Origin: Longimicrobium sp.
GTDB lineage: Bacteria; Gemmatimonadota; Gemmatimonadetes; Longimicrobiales; Longimicrobiaceae
NCBI GenBank assembly: GCA_036389795.1
Contig: DASVWD010000101.1
Coordinates: forward strand, 1 to 34,443
Length of the DNA stretch: 34,443 bases
Direction: 5' to 3'
Shown piece after piece: positions 15,193 to 23,115 of the stretch. Every line of letters begins with the position of its first letter. Position 1 is the stretch's first letter. Both the position numbers and the translations under genes were made by a program. The notes beneath the pieces were generated by a model. That model worked only from the letters and a program-made list of their open reading frames with translations, ran no database searches and was not told where the DNA came from.

Positions 15193-16887
15193 TTACTGCG
15201 CCGGCCGCGCGCCCTCCGTGGCGCCCGTGCCCACGCCGCGGCGCTCAGTACCGGTGGCGGGGACCTCGCGCTCGCGGTCGTCGGGCGAGGGCGGGGCGGG
15301 CGGCGAGGTCAGCGCGCGCTGCACCTCGTCCGCCGCCTGGTCCTCGCCGGGCTCGGGCGACAGGCGGCCCAGGAACTCCGGGAGCTCCACCCCGCCGATC
15401 TCGCGCACCACCTGCATCATCGGCGGCAGCGTGCGCACCAGGTTCTGCAGGAAGTTGCCGGTGCCCTGGCCCGTGCCGCCGTCCCACACCACCACCTTGT
15501 CGAACTTGATGTTCGAGATGGCCGTGGCCGCCGTCTCCGCCAGCGTGTCCAGGTGCTCCAGCATCAGGAGCTGGAACGCCTCCTTCGACCCGCCGCACGC
15601 CTCCACGATCCGCTTGAGGCCCTCGCCCTTCTTGGCCAGGATCTCGTACTGGCCGCGCGCCTCCGCCTCCAGCCTGGCGTAGGTCGCCGCGGCCTCGGCC
15701 AGCGCGTGGATGCGCCTCTTCTCCGCCTCGGCCTCGGCCTCCACGATGGTGCGGGCCTTCTCGGCCTTGGCCGGCGCCTCCAGCGCGGCGCGCCGCTCCG
15801 CCTCCACCCGCTCGGCCTCGGCGAGGGCCGCCTTCGCCATGGCCCGGTTCTGCGCCTCCAGCACCGCGGCCTCCGCCTCGCGCTTGCGCTTCTCGCCGAT
15901 CTCGTACGCCTCGGCCTGGCGCACCTGCAGCTGCGCGTTGGTGGCCACGATCTGCGCCTGGCTCTGCGCCTCCCCCGCGATCGCCTTGGCCTCGGCGCTC
16001 GCCACGGAGATGCGCTTCTTCTGCTCGGCCTCCTTCACCTGCGCCTCGCGCTCGTAGGCGGCCGTCTGCTCGCCGACCTTCTGCTCCTTCTCCAGCTCGG
16101 CCACCCGCACCGCCTGCTCGCGCTGCGCCTCGCGGATGCCGATCTCCATCTCCTTGTTGGCGCTGGCCACCTGCACCTGCTTCTCGCGCTCCGCCTCGGC
16201 CACGCGGATCTCGCCCATCTTCTCCTGGTCGGCCACGTCGCCGCGCGCCTTCTGCACCGCCTCGGCCGCCGCCTTGCGCCCGATCGCCTCGATGTACCCC
16301 GACTCGTCGTTGATGTCGGTGATGTTCACGTTCAGCAGCACCAGGCCGATCTTCTTCAGCTCGGGCTCCAGCGAGGTCAGGATGTTGTGCAGGAACGCCT
16401 CGCGGTCGCGGTTGATCTCCTCGATGCGCATGGAGGCGATCACCTGCCGGAGCTGGCCGAAGATGATGTCCTGCGCCTGCCGCTTGATCTGCGCCTGGTC
16501 GAGCTTGAGCAGGCGGACCGCCGCGTTCTGCCGCACGGCCTCCTCGGTGCCGACGGCCACCGTGAACACGCTGGGCACGGAGACGCGGATGTTCTCGAAG
16601 GAGAGCGCGTCCTTGAGCGGGATGTCGATCTGGATCGGCTCCAGGCTCAGGTAGTCGTACTCCTGGATGATCGGCCACACGAAGGTGCCGCCCCCGGAGA
16701 TGCACTTGGCCGCGTTGCCGCCGCCCACCATCCCCGAGACCACCAGCACCCGGTTGGCCGGGCAGCGCCGGTAGCGGCTGGAGAGGAAGAAGACGAACCC
16801 CAGGACCAGGACCACGGCCAGGAGCACCGTGCTCCCCAGCAGCGCGTCCGGAGTCACCTGGAGCAGGGCCAGGCTGGCGACGAACAT
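15193..16887 (-). CDS. floT: Flotillin-like SPFH-domain membrane scaffold protein
   Basis: This 564-residue protein has one N-terminal membrane segment (about 17-37), an SPFH/band-7 domain (about 40-230; CISGGGTFVWPIIQEYDYLS, NITDINDESGYIEAIGRKAA), a long coiled coil rich in Glu-Ala repeats (about 225-430), a short globular part, and a disordered Pro/Glu-rich tail (about 510-564). Length and layout fit FloT/YqiK, not the shorter FloA. Flotillins assemble at the inner membrane and organise membrane fluidity and protein complexes. The start at 16887 has GGAGG placed inside the end of the NfeD-like gene, whose stop is only 3 bp upstream, so the pair is co-translated. The partner is the classical YuaF/FloT or YqiJ/YqiK neighbour. 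The exact symbol is by resemblance. Confidence 0.93.
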   Translation of the reverse strand: MFVASLALLQVTPDALLGSTVLLAVVLVLGFVFFLSSRYRRCPANRVLVVSGMVGGGNAAKCISGGGTFVWPIIQEYDYLSLEPIQIDIPLKDALSFENIRVSVPSVFTVAVGTEEAVRQNAAVRLLKLDQAQIKRQAQDIIFGQLRQVIASMRIEEINRDREAFLHNILTSLEPELKKIGLVLLNVNITDINDESGYIEAIGRKAAAEAVQKARGDVADQEKMGEIRVAEAEREKQVQVASANKEMEIGIREAQREQAVRVAELEKEQKVGEQTAAYEREAQVKEAEQKKRISVASAEAKAIAGEAQSQAQIVATNAQLQVRQAEAYEIGEKRKREAEAAVLEAQNRAMAKAALAEAERVEAERRAALEAPAKAEKARTIVEAEAEAEKRRIHALAEAAATYARLEAEARGQYEILAKKGEGLKRIVEACGGSKEAFQLLMLEHLDTLAETAATAISNIKFDKVVVWDGGTGQGTGNFLQNLVRTLPPMMQVVREIGGVELPEFLGRLSPEPGEDQAADEVQRALTSPPAPPSPDDREREVPATGTERRGVGTGATEGARPAQ

Positions 16888-16890
16888 GGT

Positions 16891-17433
16891 TCAGACCTCC
16901 ATTGAAAGGGAGGGCGCCACCTCCACGGTGTCGGGGCCGACCACGTCGACCACCACCACCTGGGCGCCGGTGGGAAGGGACTGCTCCGAGACGGCCTGCA
17001 GCTCCACCGTGCGCCCCTGGAGCGCCACGTGGACCTTGCCGGGCCGGGCCATCCCGCCGGGGATGCTCAGGTAGACGGTGGCGGCCTCGCCCACCGCGCG
17101 CTCCAGCCGTACCGTGCCGTCGCGCTCCAGCCTGCGCAGCTGCCGCTGGGCCGCCGCGACCAGCGTCGCCGCCGTCCCGCCCACCAGGAGCGCCGCGGGA
17201 AGGGCCAGAACGCCCGCGCCCCCGGTCGAGAGCACCAGCATCCCGATCAGCCCGAAGAAGGCGAGACCGGCCGCCAGCGCGCGCAGGGAGAGCAGGTTGA
17301 GCGCCTCGCCCGCGTGCACGTCCAGGTTGAGGTCGAACCAGTGGTGGTGGTCCATCCCCGCCAGCCCCAGCAGGAGCTGGATCACCAGGATGGCCCCGCC
17401 GGCGACGGCGCAGACGAAGAAGAAGGTGCTCAC
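16891..17433 (-). CDS. NfeD-like membrane protein, flotillin partner (YuaF/YqiJ type)
   Basis: This 180-residue protein has two or three hydrophobic segments (about 1-27, 50-72 and 75-100) and a C-terminal OB-fold-like beta domain (about 115-180: TVYLSIPGGMARPGKVHVAL, GAQVVVVDVVGPDTVEVAP), the layout of NfeD-family partners of flotillin. An extension to a GTG at 17526 is open, but the likely promoter (17494-17522) lies inside it, and the GTG at 17433 begins right at the first membrane helix, so 17433 is preferred. The ribosome site is weak. The gene is followed at once by flotillin. Role: membrane partner that recruits or stabilises flotillin assemblies (family knowledge). Confidence 0.85.
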   Translation of the reverse strand: MSTFFFVCAVAGGAILVIQLLLGLAGMDHHHWFDLNLDVHAGEALNLLSLRALAAGLAFFGLIGMLVLSTGGAGVLALPAALLVGGTAATLVAAAQRQLRRLERDGTVRLERAVGEAATVYLSIPGGMARPGKVHVALQGRTVELQAVSEQSLPTGAQVVVVDVVGPDTVEVAPSLSMEV

Positions 17434-17493
17434 GATCCCGGGAAGAGGTGGGAGGGGAGCGGACGCGCGGGAGGGGGAACGCCAGGCGCCCGG

Positions 17494-17522
17494 AATCTCG
17501 CCGCGTCCGCACTCCCTGTCAA
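17494..17522 (-). promoter_or_regulatory. Possible promoter of the NfeD-flotillin operon
   Basis: A perfect TTGACA (17517-17522, minus strand) is followed after 17 bp by GAGATT (17494-17499), a poor -10 match. Transcription would begin about 55 bases before the GTG at 17433. Confidence 0.4.
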
Positions 17523-17629
17523 CCACAGCGCACTACGGGGAAAGCCGCCGTCAGTTTCGCGGCAACTCACGATTGTGCAAAGGCTTGGCAGAAAACATCC
17601 GGACGAAACTGCTGTAACGGCGGACCTGG

Positions 17630-17791
17630 GCGTGTCCCCCTGAAGGGGGCCGGGCTGCGCGCGCCGTAGGGCACGATACGACCGTGCCCAACGGCGCCGG
17701 GCCACCGCCGCCACGATACCCCCTGTGGCGGCGGCGTCCCGGCCCTGTCGGGCGCGCATCCCTCACGCGAACTGCAGGGGACAGGGAACAG
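17630..17791. repeat. Dispersed intergenic element with a 57-bp core, copy 1
   Basis: Bases 17647-17703 are identical to 28873-28929. Similarity continues to both sides: GGGC(G/A)TGTCCC at the left, GTCCCGGCCCTGTCGGGCGCG, and GGGGACAGGGAACAG at the right end, with a variable middle holding its own GC-rich inverted repeat. The core contains a GGGCACG/CGTGCCC hairpin. This element fills much of the 493-bp gap 17434-17926. No protein-coding evidence was found. Confidence 0.8.
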
Positions 17792-17813
17792 CCAGCTCGA
17801 ATCCGGCAGACGA

Positions 17814-17844
17814 GAGCCCCACGAGCTCGTCGTCCGCGGGGCTC
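17814..17844 (-). terminator. Hairpin after the PAP2 gene
   Basis: GAGCCCC/GGGGCTC arms (17814-17820 with 17838-17844) enclose a loop with the palindrome ACGAGCTCGT. It lies 80 bp beyond the stop of the minus-strand phosphatase gene and has a weak pyrimidine tract after it; a putative terminator. Confidence 0.4.
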
Positions 17845-17926
17845 GTCGTTTTCTCCCGAGACTGCGCCGTCAGGAAGCGGCCTGCTCGGCGGCCTCGACG
17901 GCCGGTGCGAAGCGCGAAGCGAAGCC

Positions 17927-18694
17927 CTACCGTCCGCCTGCGTCCTCCGCCCGCCGGAGGGCGGCGGTGACCACGGCGAGCCAGAGCGCGCCGACCGCCG
18001 CGCCGGCCAGGATGTCGGAGGGCCAGTGGCTGCCGAGCCGCAGGCGCGCGAGGGCGACGGAGCCCAGCACGCCCAGGAAGAGCGCCACGGCCAGCGTCTG
18101 TTCCCAGAAACTGCGGCTGGCGCGCAGCCACAGGTAGACGAAGAAGCCGTAGGCCGCCACGATCTGCGCCACGTGGCCAGACGGGAAGGAGTGGAACCCC
18201 GGCGAGGCGATGCCGCCCGCGACGGCCACGGGGCGCGCGCGGCTCCACGCGAGCCACCCCAGCAGCACCACCAGGTCCAGCATGAAGAACGCGGCGAGCA
18301 CGGCCAGCGCGCGCAGCGGCCGCCGCAGCCACACGCAGACCAGCGCCGCCGCGAGCACCACCGGGATCATGAAGACGGAGTTTCCCGGAGACTCGGCCCA
18401 GAGCGCCGTGCTGAAGCTCATGGCGTCGGAGCGGTCGAGCCGGCGCAGCAGCACGCCCTCCCACGCCAGCCGGCCCTCCTCCTCCAGCCCTCGCGTAACG
18501 AAGCAGAGGCCCAGCATCACCCCCGCCGAGACGCCCAGCCCGATGGCGAGCGTCCAGAGGAAGCGCCGCCGCGCCGCGTCGGGGAGCGCCCGCCAGTCTT
18601 CGCGGAAGCGCCGGGCCGTGCGCCGCACGCCCGCGATCAGCAGCGCTCCGCGCCGCCCCTCTCCTCCGCGATCCGGTCCCGCGTCGTAGCTCAT
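17927..18694 (-). CDS. PAP2-family membrane phosphatase
   Basis: This 255-residue protein has about six membrane helices from residue 50 on. The PAP2 (type 2 phosphatidic acid phosphatase) motifs are visible: motif 2 SFPSGH and motif 3 ARLRLGSHWPSDILAG, with the catalytic His and the charge-relay Asp. Motif 1 usually reads K-x6-RP; here the RP is present (SRARPV) but a Trp stands where Lys is expected. PAP2 enzymes remove phosphate from lipid phosphates or undecaprenyl pyrophosphate at the outer face of the inner membrane. The start at 18694 has GGAGGG just upstream; the longer frame runs into an octamer repeat. It stands alone on the minus strand. The substrate is unknown. Confidence 0.88.
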   Translation of the reverse strand: MSYDAGPDRGGEGRRGALLIAGVRRTARRFREDWRALPDAARRRFLWTLAIGLGVSAGVMLGLCFVTRGLEEEGRLAWEGVLLRRLDRSDAMSFSTALWAESPGNSVFMIPVVLAAALVCVWLRRPLRALAVLAAFFMLDLVVLLGWLAWSRARPVAVAGGIASPGFHSFPSGHVAQIVAAYGFFVYLWLRASRSFWEQTLAVALFLGVLGSVALARLRLGSHWPSDILAGAAVGALWLAVVTAALRRAEDAGGR

Positions 18695-18785
18695 GCCCCT
18701 CCGGTCCCATGCTTCCGCCGCGCCCCGGGCAAGAAGAGGACCGGCCCTCATCGTCTCCGCGCCTCGTACTTCGTGCCTCCACTCG

Positions 18786-18817
18786 CGCACTCACGCACTT
18801 CCGCACTCACGCACTTC
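18786..18817. repeat. Four tandem CGCACTCA/CGCACTTC octamers
   Basis: Four 8-bp units alternate CGCACTCA and CGCACTTC in strict phase, in the spacer upstream of both the PAP2 gene and the small membrane gene. It belongs to the same family as 20513-20536, 23827-23874 and the 7-bp variant at 29178-29212. Confidence 0.85.
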
Positions 18818-18905
18818 CATCCCTGAAACTTCCCCGCGGACCCTCCCGTAGACCTGCCCCTCGCTCGGCGAAAACCGTTTCACGTCTCTGCTCCGGGAGC
18901 GCAAC

Positions 18906-19148
18906 ATGCCTGAGAGAAGCAAGTTCGAGACGATCCTCAAGTGGATCGTGCTGGTGATCGTGGCCCTGGTGGCCCTGAACGTGGCCCTGAAGGTCCTGTT
19001 CGTCGCGGCGTGGCTGGGCAAGATCCTCCTCTTCACCGTGCTCCCGCTGGTGCTGCTGGTGTGGGGCGCGTTCAAGCTGGTCGAGTGGATCCGCGGGAGG
19101 AACGGCGGCTACAGCGGCGGCTACACCGAGCCCGACCCGAACTCGTAG
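18906..19148 (+). CDS. Small two-helix membrane protein, unknown function
   Basis: This is an 80-residue protein. After a short charged N-terminus (MPERSKFETILK), two hydrophobic helices cover about residues 12-34 and 38-60, and the tail is Gly/Tyr-rich and acidic (NGGYSGGYTEPDPNS). I do not recognise a family. A GGGAG ribosome site precedes the ATG, and a convergent hairpin (19180-19212) follows, both supporting a real gene. It is the only plus-strand gene in this part. Likely location: inner membrane, with the tail in the cytoplasm or periplasm. Confidence 0.65.
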   Translation: MPERSKFETILKWIVLVIVALVALNVALKVLFVAAWLGKILLFTVLPLVLLVWGAFKLVEWIRGRNGGYSGGYTEPDPNS

Positions 19149-19179
19149 CGGGCGGCGGGTCCGGTCGACGCCGAGACGG

Positions 19180-19212
19180 CGCGGCGGGGAGTCCTTCCGG
19201 CTCCCCGCCGCG
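19180..19212. terminator. Bidirectional hairpin between convergent genes
   Basis: A perfect 12-bp stem (19180-19191 with 19201-19212) and a 9-nt loop sit in the 87-bp gap between two convergent genes. There is no strong T-run on either side. Confidence 0.55.
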
Positions 19213-19235
19213 TCGCGCGTTTCGTAACGCCTGGG

Positions 19236-19964
19236 TCACGCGGAGGAGGTCTCCGCCGACGGGTCGGACGCGGCGTCGCGGAAGAGCGAGGACCAGTCGC
19301 GGGTGGGCTCGCCGCGCTTCCACACCACGTCCAGGGTGGCGTTGCGGGCGCGCGGCTCGCGCAGGGCGTGGACGATGACCTCCGCCGCGTCCTCGCGGCC
19401 GAGGCGGTACCAGGGCCGCATCGGCAGGCGCCGCCGGGTGACCATCAGGGCGTGCTTCCCGGCCGGGCCGTCGGCCAGGATGCCGGCGTGCACGATGGTG
19501 TAGTCGAGCCAGCTCCGGCGGATCTCCTCCTCGGCGCGGCGCCGCCACTTCAGCGTGTTGCCCTTGATCAGGTTCAGCAGGAAGGCGAGTACCGACCAGC
19601 GCGTGGTGCCGATGGCGCCCATGTAGACGAGCCGCCCGCGGAAGCTGGTCGCGCGGGCGGCCCGCAGCACGTTGAGCGTGCCGTCGTACTCGGTGGACTT
19701 CACCAGCCGCTCGGGCGCCGGGCGCTTCGTCACCCCCGCGGTCAGCACGACGCCGCTCGCGCCGCGGAGGGCGGGGGCGAGGGTCTCCGGCTTCGTGAGG
19801 TCGCCCTGCACCACTTCGACCGCGCCGCCGAAGATCTCCCGCGCCTTCTCGGGCGTGCGCGCGAGGACGCGGACGGGCGTGCCTTCGCGCAGGAGCAGGT
19901 CGGCGACCAGCCGACCCGTCCCCTGCGTGGCGCCGATCACCAGGACGGGACCGTCACCCTTCAT
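19236..19964 (-). CDS. NAD(P)-binding atypical SDR (NmrA/YwnB-like)
   Basis: This 242-residue protein has a Rossmann fold with the nucleotide motif IGATQGTG at residues 10-17, an arginine suited to NADP phosphate (VRVLARTPEK), a DLTKPETL segment typical of the second strand, and TAGVTKR. This pattern belongs to the atypical short-chain dehydrogenases (NmrA-like, NAD(P)H-binding). The usual YxxxK catalytic motif is not evident, so it may sense or bind cofactor and not catalyse. GGGAGGG precedes the ATG at 19964. The DUF2231 gene lies 23 bp upstream on the same strand, so the two form a likely operon. The exact reaction is unknown. Confidence 0.88.
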   Translation of the reverse strand: MKGDGPVLVIGATQGTGRLVADLLLREGTPVRVLARTPEKAREIFGGAVEVVQGDLTKPETLAPALRGASGVVLTAGVTKRPAPERLVKSTEYDGTLNVLRAARATSFRGRLVYMGAIGTTRWSVLAFLLNLIKGNTLKWRRRAEEEIRRSWLDYTIVHAGILADGPAGKHALMVTRRRLPMRPWYRLGREDAAEVIVHALREPRARNATLDVVWKRGEPTRDWSSLFRDAASDPSAETSSA

Positions 19965-19987
19965 CCGACCCTCCCCGCCCCGACGGC

Positions 19988-20488
19988 TCAGTCGCCCGCC
20001 GCGCCCCCGTGCGCCGGGCGGCGCGAGAGCGAGCTGGGCGCGTCCAGGTTGGCGCCGTCGTCCACCCCCACGCCCATCCGGTCCACCAGTTCGCCGCCCA
20101 GCCACCCGGTCACCATCGACAGCCCGCCGCCGGCCAGCGAGAGCGCGATGGCGAGCGTCTCCGGGTCGGTGGGCGCGTCGCGCCGCAGCAGCCAGCTGAG
20201 CGCGAAGAGCGTCACCACAATGACGTTGCCCGCCCCGTGCAGCGCCCCCACCCGCTTCGCGCGCGTCCCGGCGGGGATCTTGGTCCAGTCCGCGAAGCCG
20301 AAGACCGCCGCCAGCAGCCCGCTCAGCACGCCGAGCGCGATCAGCCAGAAGGAGACCAGGGCCCACTGCCCGCTTCCTTCCGCCACGTGGCAGAGGTCGA
20401 AGAGCACCGCGCCCGTGAGCGTCCCCAGCGGCAGCACGATCAGCATCTGGTGCACCGGGTGCCCGAGCACCTTCACGCGTGCCTCCAT
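19988..20488 (-). CDS. DUF2231 four-helix membrane protein
   Basis: This 166-residue protein begins MEARVKVLGHPVHQMLIVLP, the His-containing opening of DUF2231 proteins, and has four membrane helices (about 15-35, 45-65, 80-100 and 110-130). The second half includes GALHGAGNVIVVTLFALSW and SMVTGWLGGELV, also typical. Histidines in helices 1 and 3 resemble haem ligands in some related membrane proteins, but binding is not established. The ATG at 20488 follows a very strong AAGGAGGGGAGCG site. The frame extends further upstream, into the octamer repeat, so the shorter start is preferred. It is probably co-transcribed with the SDR gene downstream. Confidence 0.88.
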   Translation of the reverse strand: MEARVKVLGHPVHQMLIVLPLGTLTGAVLFDLCHVAEGSGQWALVSFWLIALGVLSGLLAAVFGFADWTKIPAGTRAKRVGALHGAGNVIVVTLFALSWLLRRDAPTDPETLAIALSLAGGGLSMVTGWLGGELVDRMGVGVDDGANLDAPSSLSRRPAHGGAAGD

Positions 20489-20512
20489 CGCTCCCCTCCT
20501 TTCCGCCGTTCC

Positions 20513-20536
20513 GTACTCACGCACTCACGCACTTTC
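20513..20536. repeat. Three tandem octamers (GTACTCAC, GCACTCAC, GCACTTTC)
   Basis: Three 8-bp units fill the 50-bp gap between the DUF2231 start and the stop codon of the PQQ dehydrogenase gene; they end 2 bp before that stop codon at 20539. Confidence 0.8.
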
Positions 20537-20538
20537 CC

Positions 20539-22290
20539 CTACGGCAGCGCGAACACGATCAGCGCGTTCCCGCGCGGGGCGCCGTACATCTCCGGCGCGT
20601 ACCCCTCCACCCAGCCGCCCCAGCCGGTGGGCACCGCCACGTACTGCCTGCCGTTCACGCTGTAGGTGACCGGGTTGCTGTGGATGCCGCTGCCGGTCTG
20701 GAAGGTCCACAGCACGCGCCCGCTGCGCGCGTCGAAGGCGTGGAAGTTCCCGTTGGGCTCCCCGGCGAAGACCAGGTCCCCCGCGGTCGCCAGCACGGAG
20801 GAGAGGATCGGGTGCTCGGCGCGCCACGACCACACCTCCCGCCCCGTCGCGGGGTCGAACGCCTTCACGTGCCCCCACTGCTCCTGGTCGAGCGCCACCT
20901 CGCCGCCCCAGTAGGGCATGCTCTCCTCGAACTCGGTGGGCTTCAGCTTGAAGGTGCCGCACGCCTCCACCACCGGGGTGTAGAGCAGGCCCGTCCGCGG
21001 GCTGTAGGCGGCGTGCGGCCACTCCTTGAGCCCCGCCGGGCCGGGGCAGATGTGCACGCCCTCCGGCGTGGGCGTCCGCTGCACCGCCACCCTCCCCTGG
21101 GCGTCGATGGCGCCCCAGGTGACGCGGCCGTAGGGGACGGCGCGCACGAACTGGCCGTTGGTGCGGTCCAGGACGAAGAGGTGCCCGTTCTTGTCGAAGT
21201 GGGCCAGCAGCTTCCGCCCCTCCTGCTCGAACAGGATGTTCTCGTTGACGCCGTCGTAGTCCCACACGTCGTGCGGCGTCCACTGGTAGTGCCAGCGCAG
21301 CGACCCGTCGTCGGGGTCGATGGCCACCATCCCGCTGGTGTAGAGGTTGTTCCCCGGCCGCACGCTCCCGTCGAAGTCCGGGCCCGGGTTGCCGACTCCC
21401 CAGTAGACGAGGTCCAGCTCGGGGTCGTAGGTGCCCGTGATCCACGCCGTCCCCCCGCCGCGCGCCCAGCTCTGGTCGCCGCCCCAGGTGTCGGCGCCGG
21501 GCTCGCCGGGCTTCGGCACGTTGTAGCGCCGCCAGACCCGCGCGCCGGTGCGCAGGTCGAAGGCGTCGATGTGCCCGCGCACCCCGTACTCGGCCCCCGA
21601 GCTGCCGACGATCACCAGGTTCTTCACCACCAGCGGCGCCAGCGTGGCGCTCTCGCCGGCGCGCACGTCCACGAAGGTCTGCTGCCACACCGGCCGCCCG
21701 TTCGCGGCGTCCAGCGCCACGAGCTGGCCGTTCTGGGTGGCCACGAACACCCTCCCCTGCGCCACCGCCACCCCGCGGTTGACGTTGCCGCAGCAGAGCG
21801 GCACGTCCAGCGGGATCGGGTGGCGGTACTGCCAGAGGAGCCGGCCGCTGGCGGCGTCCAGCGCCCACACGTAGCCGTCCCACCCGGAGACGTACATCAC
21901 CCCGTCCACCACGATCGGGGCGGCCTCGAACGAGTAGGTGGCGGGGTTGGCGACCAGGCCGATCACCCCGGTCTGGAAGACCCAGGCGGGCCTGAGCCGC
22001 GCCACGTTGCCGGTGTTGATCTGGTCCAGCGGGCTGTACCGCTGCCCGTCGTAGGCGCCGTAGTAGGTGAGCCAGTTCTGCGGCTCGGAGCGGGCCCGCG
22101 CGATGCGCTCGGAGGTGACCCCCTGCGCCACCGGCGGGGCCGAGCCCGCCTTGGCCTCGTTCATGTCCGAGAACGGCCGGGCCTGCTGGGTGATCGGGTA
22201 GCGGGTGCGCACTCCGCACGCCGGGAGGAGGAGCACCGCGAGGGCGACGGCGGACGCCAGGCGCAGATTGGTCGCAGCATGCGTGGTCAT
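20539..22290 (-). CDS. PQQ-dependent alcohol dehydrogenase lipoprotein with lanthanide-type Asp signature
   Basis: This 583-residue protein has a lipoprotein signal (Cys25) and an eight-bladed PQQ propeller. Diagnostic features are the vicinal disulfide LCCGN (Cys166-Cys167), NPGPDFDG, and the catalytic segment PHDVWDYDGVNEN with Asp344 and, two residues on, Asp346. In the methanol dehydrogenase family an Ala at that second position marks calcium enzymes, while Asp marks lanthanide enzymes such as XoxF and ExaF/PedH, so lanthanide use is predicted. It oxidises alcohols in the periplasm and hands electrons to a c-type cytochrome or copper protein. GGGAGGGAG precedes the ATG. The blue-copper lipoprotein gene ends 13 bp upstream, making an operon. 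No PQQ synthesis or cytochrome gene lies in the window. Confidence 0.93.
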   Translation of the reverse strand: MTTHAATNLRLASAVALAVLLLPACGVRTRYPITQQARPFSDMNEAKAGSAPPVAQGVTSERIARARSEPQNWLTYYGAYDGQRYSPLDQINTGNVARLRPAWVFQTGVIGLVANPATYSFEAAPIVVDGVMYVSGWDGYVWALDAASGRLLWQYRHPIPLDVPLCCGNVNRGVAVAQGRVFVATQNGQLVALDAANGRPVWQQTFVDVRAGESATLAPLVVKNLVIVGSSGAEYGVRGHIDAFDLRTGARVWRRYNVPKPGEPGADTWGGDQSWARGGGTAWITGTYDPELDLVYWGVGNPGPDFDGSVRPGNNLYTSGMVAIDPDDGSLRWHYQWTPHDVWDYDGVNENILFEQEGRKLLAHFDKNGHLFVLDRTNGQFVRAVPYGRVTWGAIDAQGRVAVQRTPTPEGVHICPGPAGLKEWPHAAYSPRTGLLYTPVVEACGTFKLKPTEFEESMPYWGGEVALDQEQWGHVKAFDPATGREVWSWRAEHPILSSVLATAGDLVFAGEPNGNFHAFDARSGRVLWTFQTGSGIHSNPVTYSVNGRQYVAVPTGWGGWVEGYAPEMYGAPRGNALIVFALP

Positions 22291-22303
22291 GGCTCTCCCT
22301 CCC

Positions 22304-22864
22304 TCAGGGCCGGCGCTGGCGCGGACGGTCGAGCTTCGCCTCGGGCGGCACCTCGCCGCCCACCATGATCAGCCCCAGCATCCCGCGCCCGGCGTGGTTG
22401 GAGATCGGGCAGCCGAACCAGTACAGGCCCGGCTGGTCGAGCCGGATCCGTACCCGCCCCGCGGTGTGCATGGGGAGCATCATCGCCTGCCGCTCGGGGA
22501 CGCTGGGGGCGAAGATGGCGTGGAGGTTCTGGTCGGTGTTGTGGACCTCCAGCTCCAGCTCGCCGCCCTGCGGGATGCGGATGATGGCCGGGCGCCAGAT
22601 GAACTGGTTCTTGGGGATGGTGATCTCGTCGCGGTACACCCCGTCGCGCCCCCGCTTCGCGTGCGAGAGGCCGCCGTGGGCGAACAGCCGGGCCACCACG
22701 CGCCCGTTGGGGTCGTCCACCGCGGGGAGCTCGTTGACCAGGCGCACCACGTCGGGGTTGAGCTGCTTGAGCACGCTGGGCCTCAGCAGCTTCACGTACT
22801 CGCACGACGAGAGGAAGGTGAACAGGGCGAGCGGCACGAAGAGCCGGAACCAGTGGGCTTTCAT
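22304..22864 (-). CDS. PQQ-associated blue copper lipoprotein (MSMEG_3727-like)
   Basis: This 186-residue protein has a lipobox (FLSSC, Cys21) followed by a conserved N-terminal block (EYVKLLRPSVLKQLNPDVV) that resembles the PQQ-associated MSMEG_3727 family. Its cupredoxin domain carries His115 (NLHAIF), Cys152, His157 and Met162 (FGCPISNHAGRGM), a complete type 1 copper set with a slightly widened loop. It is the first gene of a two-gene operon with the PQQ dehydrogenase, 13 bp apart, so it is the obvious candidate for the electron acceptor of that enzyme (inference). The start at 22864 is chosen for the signal peptide; the longer frame would place a basic, non-secretory stretch in front. 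The AT-rich control region 22937-22970 lies upstream. Confidence 0.87.
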   Translation of the reverse strand: MKAHWFRLFVPLALFTFLSSCEYVKLLRPSVLKQLNPDVVRLVNELPAVDDPNGRVVARLFAHGGLSHAKRGRDGVYRDEITIPKNQFIWRPAIIRIPQGGELELEVHNTDQNLHAIFAPSVPERQAMMLPMHTAGRVRIRLDQPGLYWFGCPISNHAGRGMLGLIMVGGEVPPEAKLDRPRQRRP

Positions 22865-22936
22865 GGTTCCAAACCTCACGAGGAAGGGTGCCCGGCGGCC
22901 CGGGGAGCGACCCGAGGACAGGGCGCGCTGCGCCTT

Positions 22937-22970
22937 CAATAAATATGCCAATGATATAGTTGTAATATTG
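22937..22970. promoter_or_regulatory. AT-rich divergent control region with inverted half-sites
   Basis: A 34-bp island has 26 A/T bases in otherwise about 70% GC DNA. It contains AATAT (22942-22946) and ATATT (22965-22969) as an inverted pair, flanked by CAAT and ATTG. It lies between the divergent copper/PQQ operon and the COG2345-type regulator, so it probably holds the promoters and the operator. I cannot place the -35/-10 boxes with certainty. Confidence 0.55.
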
Positions 22971-23115
22971 CGGAGAGCCGGCGCTGACTCGGGTGGTCCC
23001 GGGACGCCCGCGGGCCCCGGAAAGGTCCAACGATTGCACAGCTTTCCGTGTCGACGGACATCGTGTTGGAGCGTCGCCGGATCCGGGAGCGGACGATGAT
23101 CGGGCTGGGCGCCTC

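Noticed and set aside
17434-17526. N-terminal extension of the NfeD-like protein from GTG at 17526
   Set aside because: It adds a Pro/Arg-rich stretch before the first membrane helix and overlaps the likely promoter; kept only as a less likely alternative.
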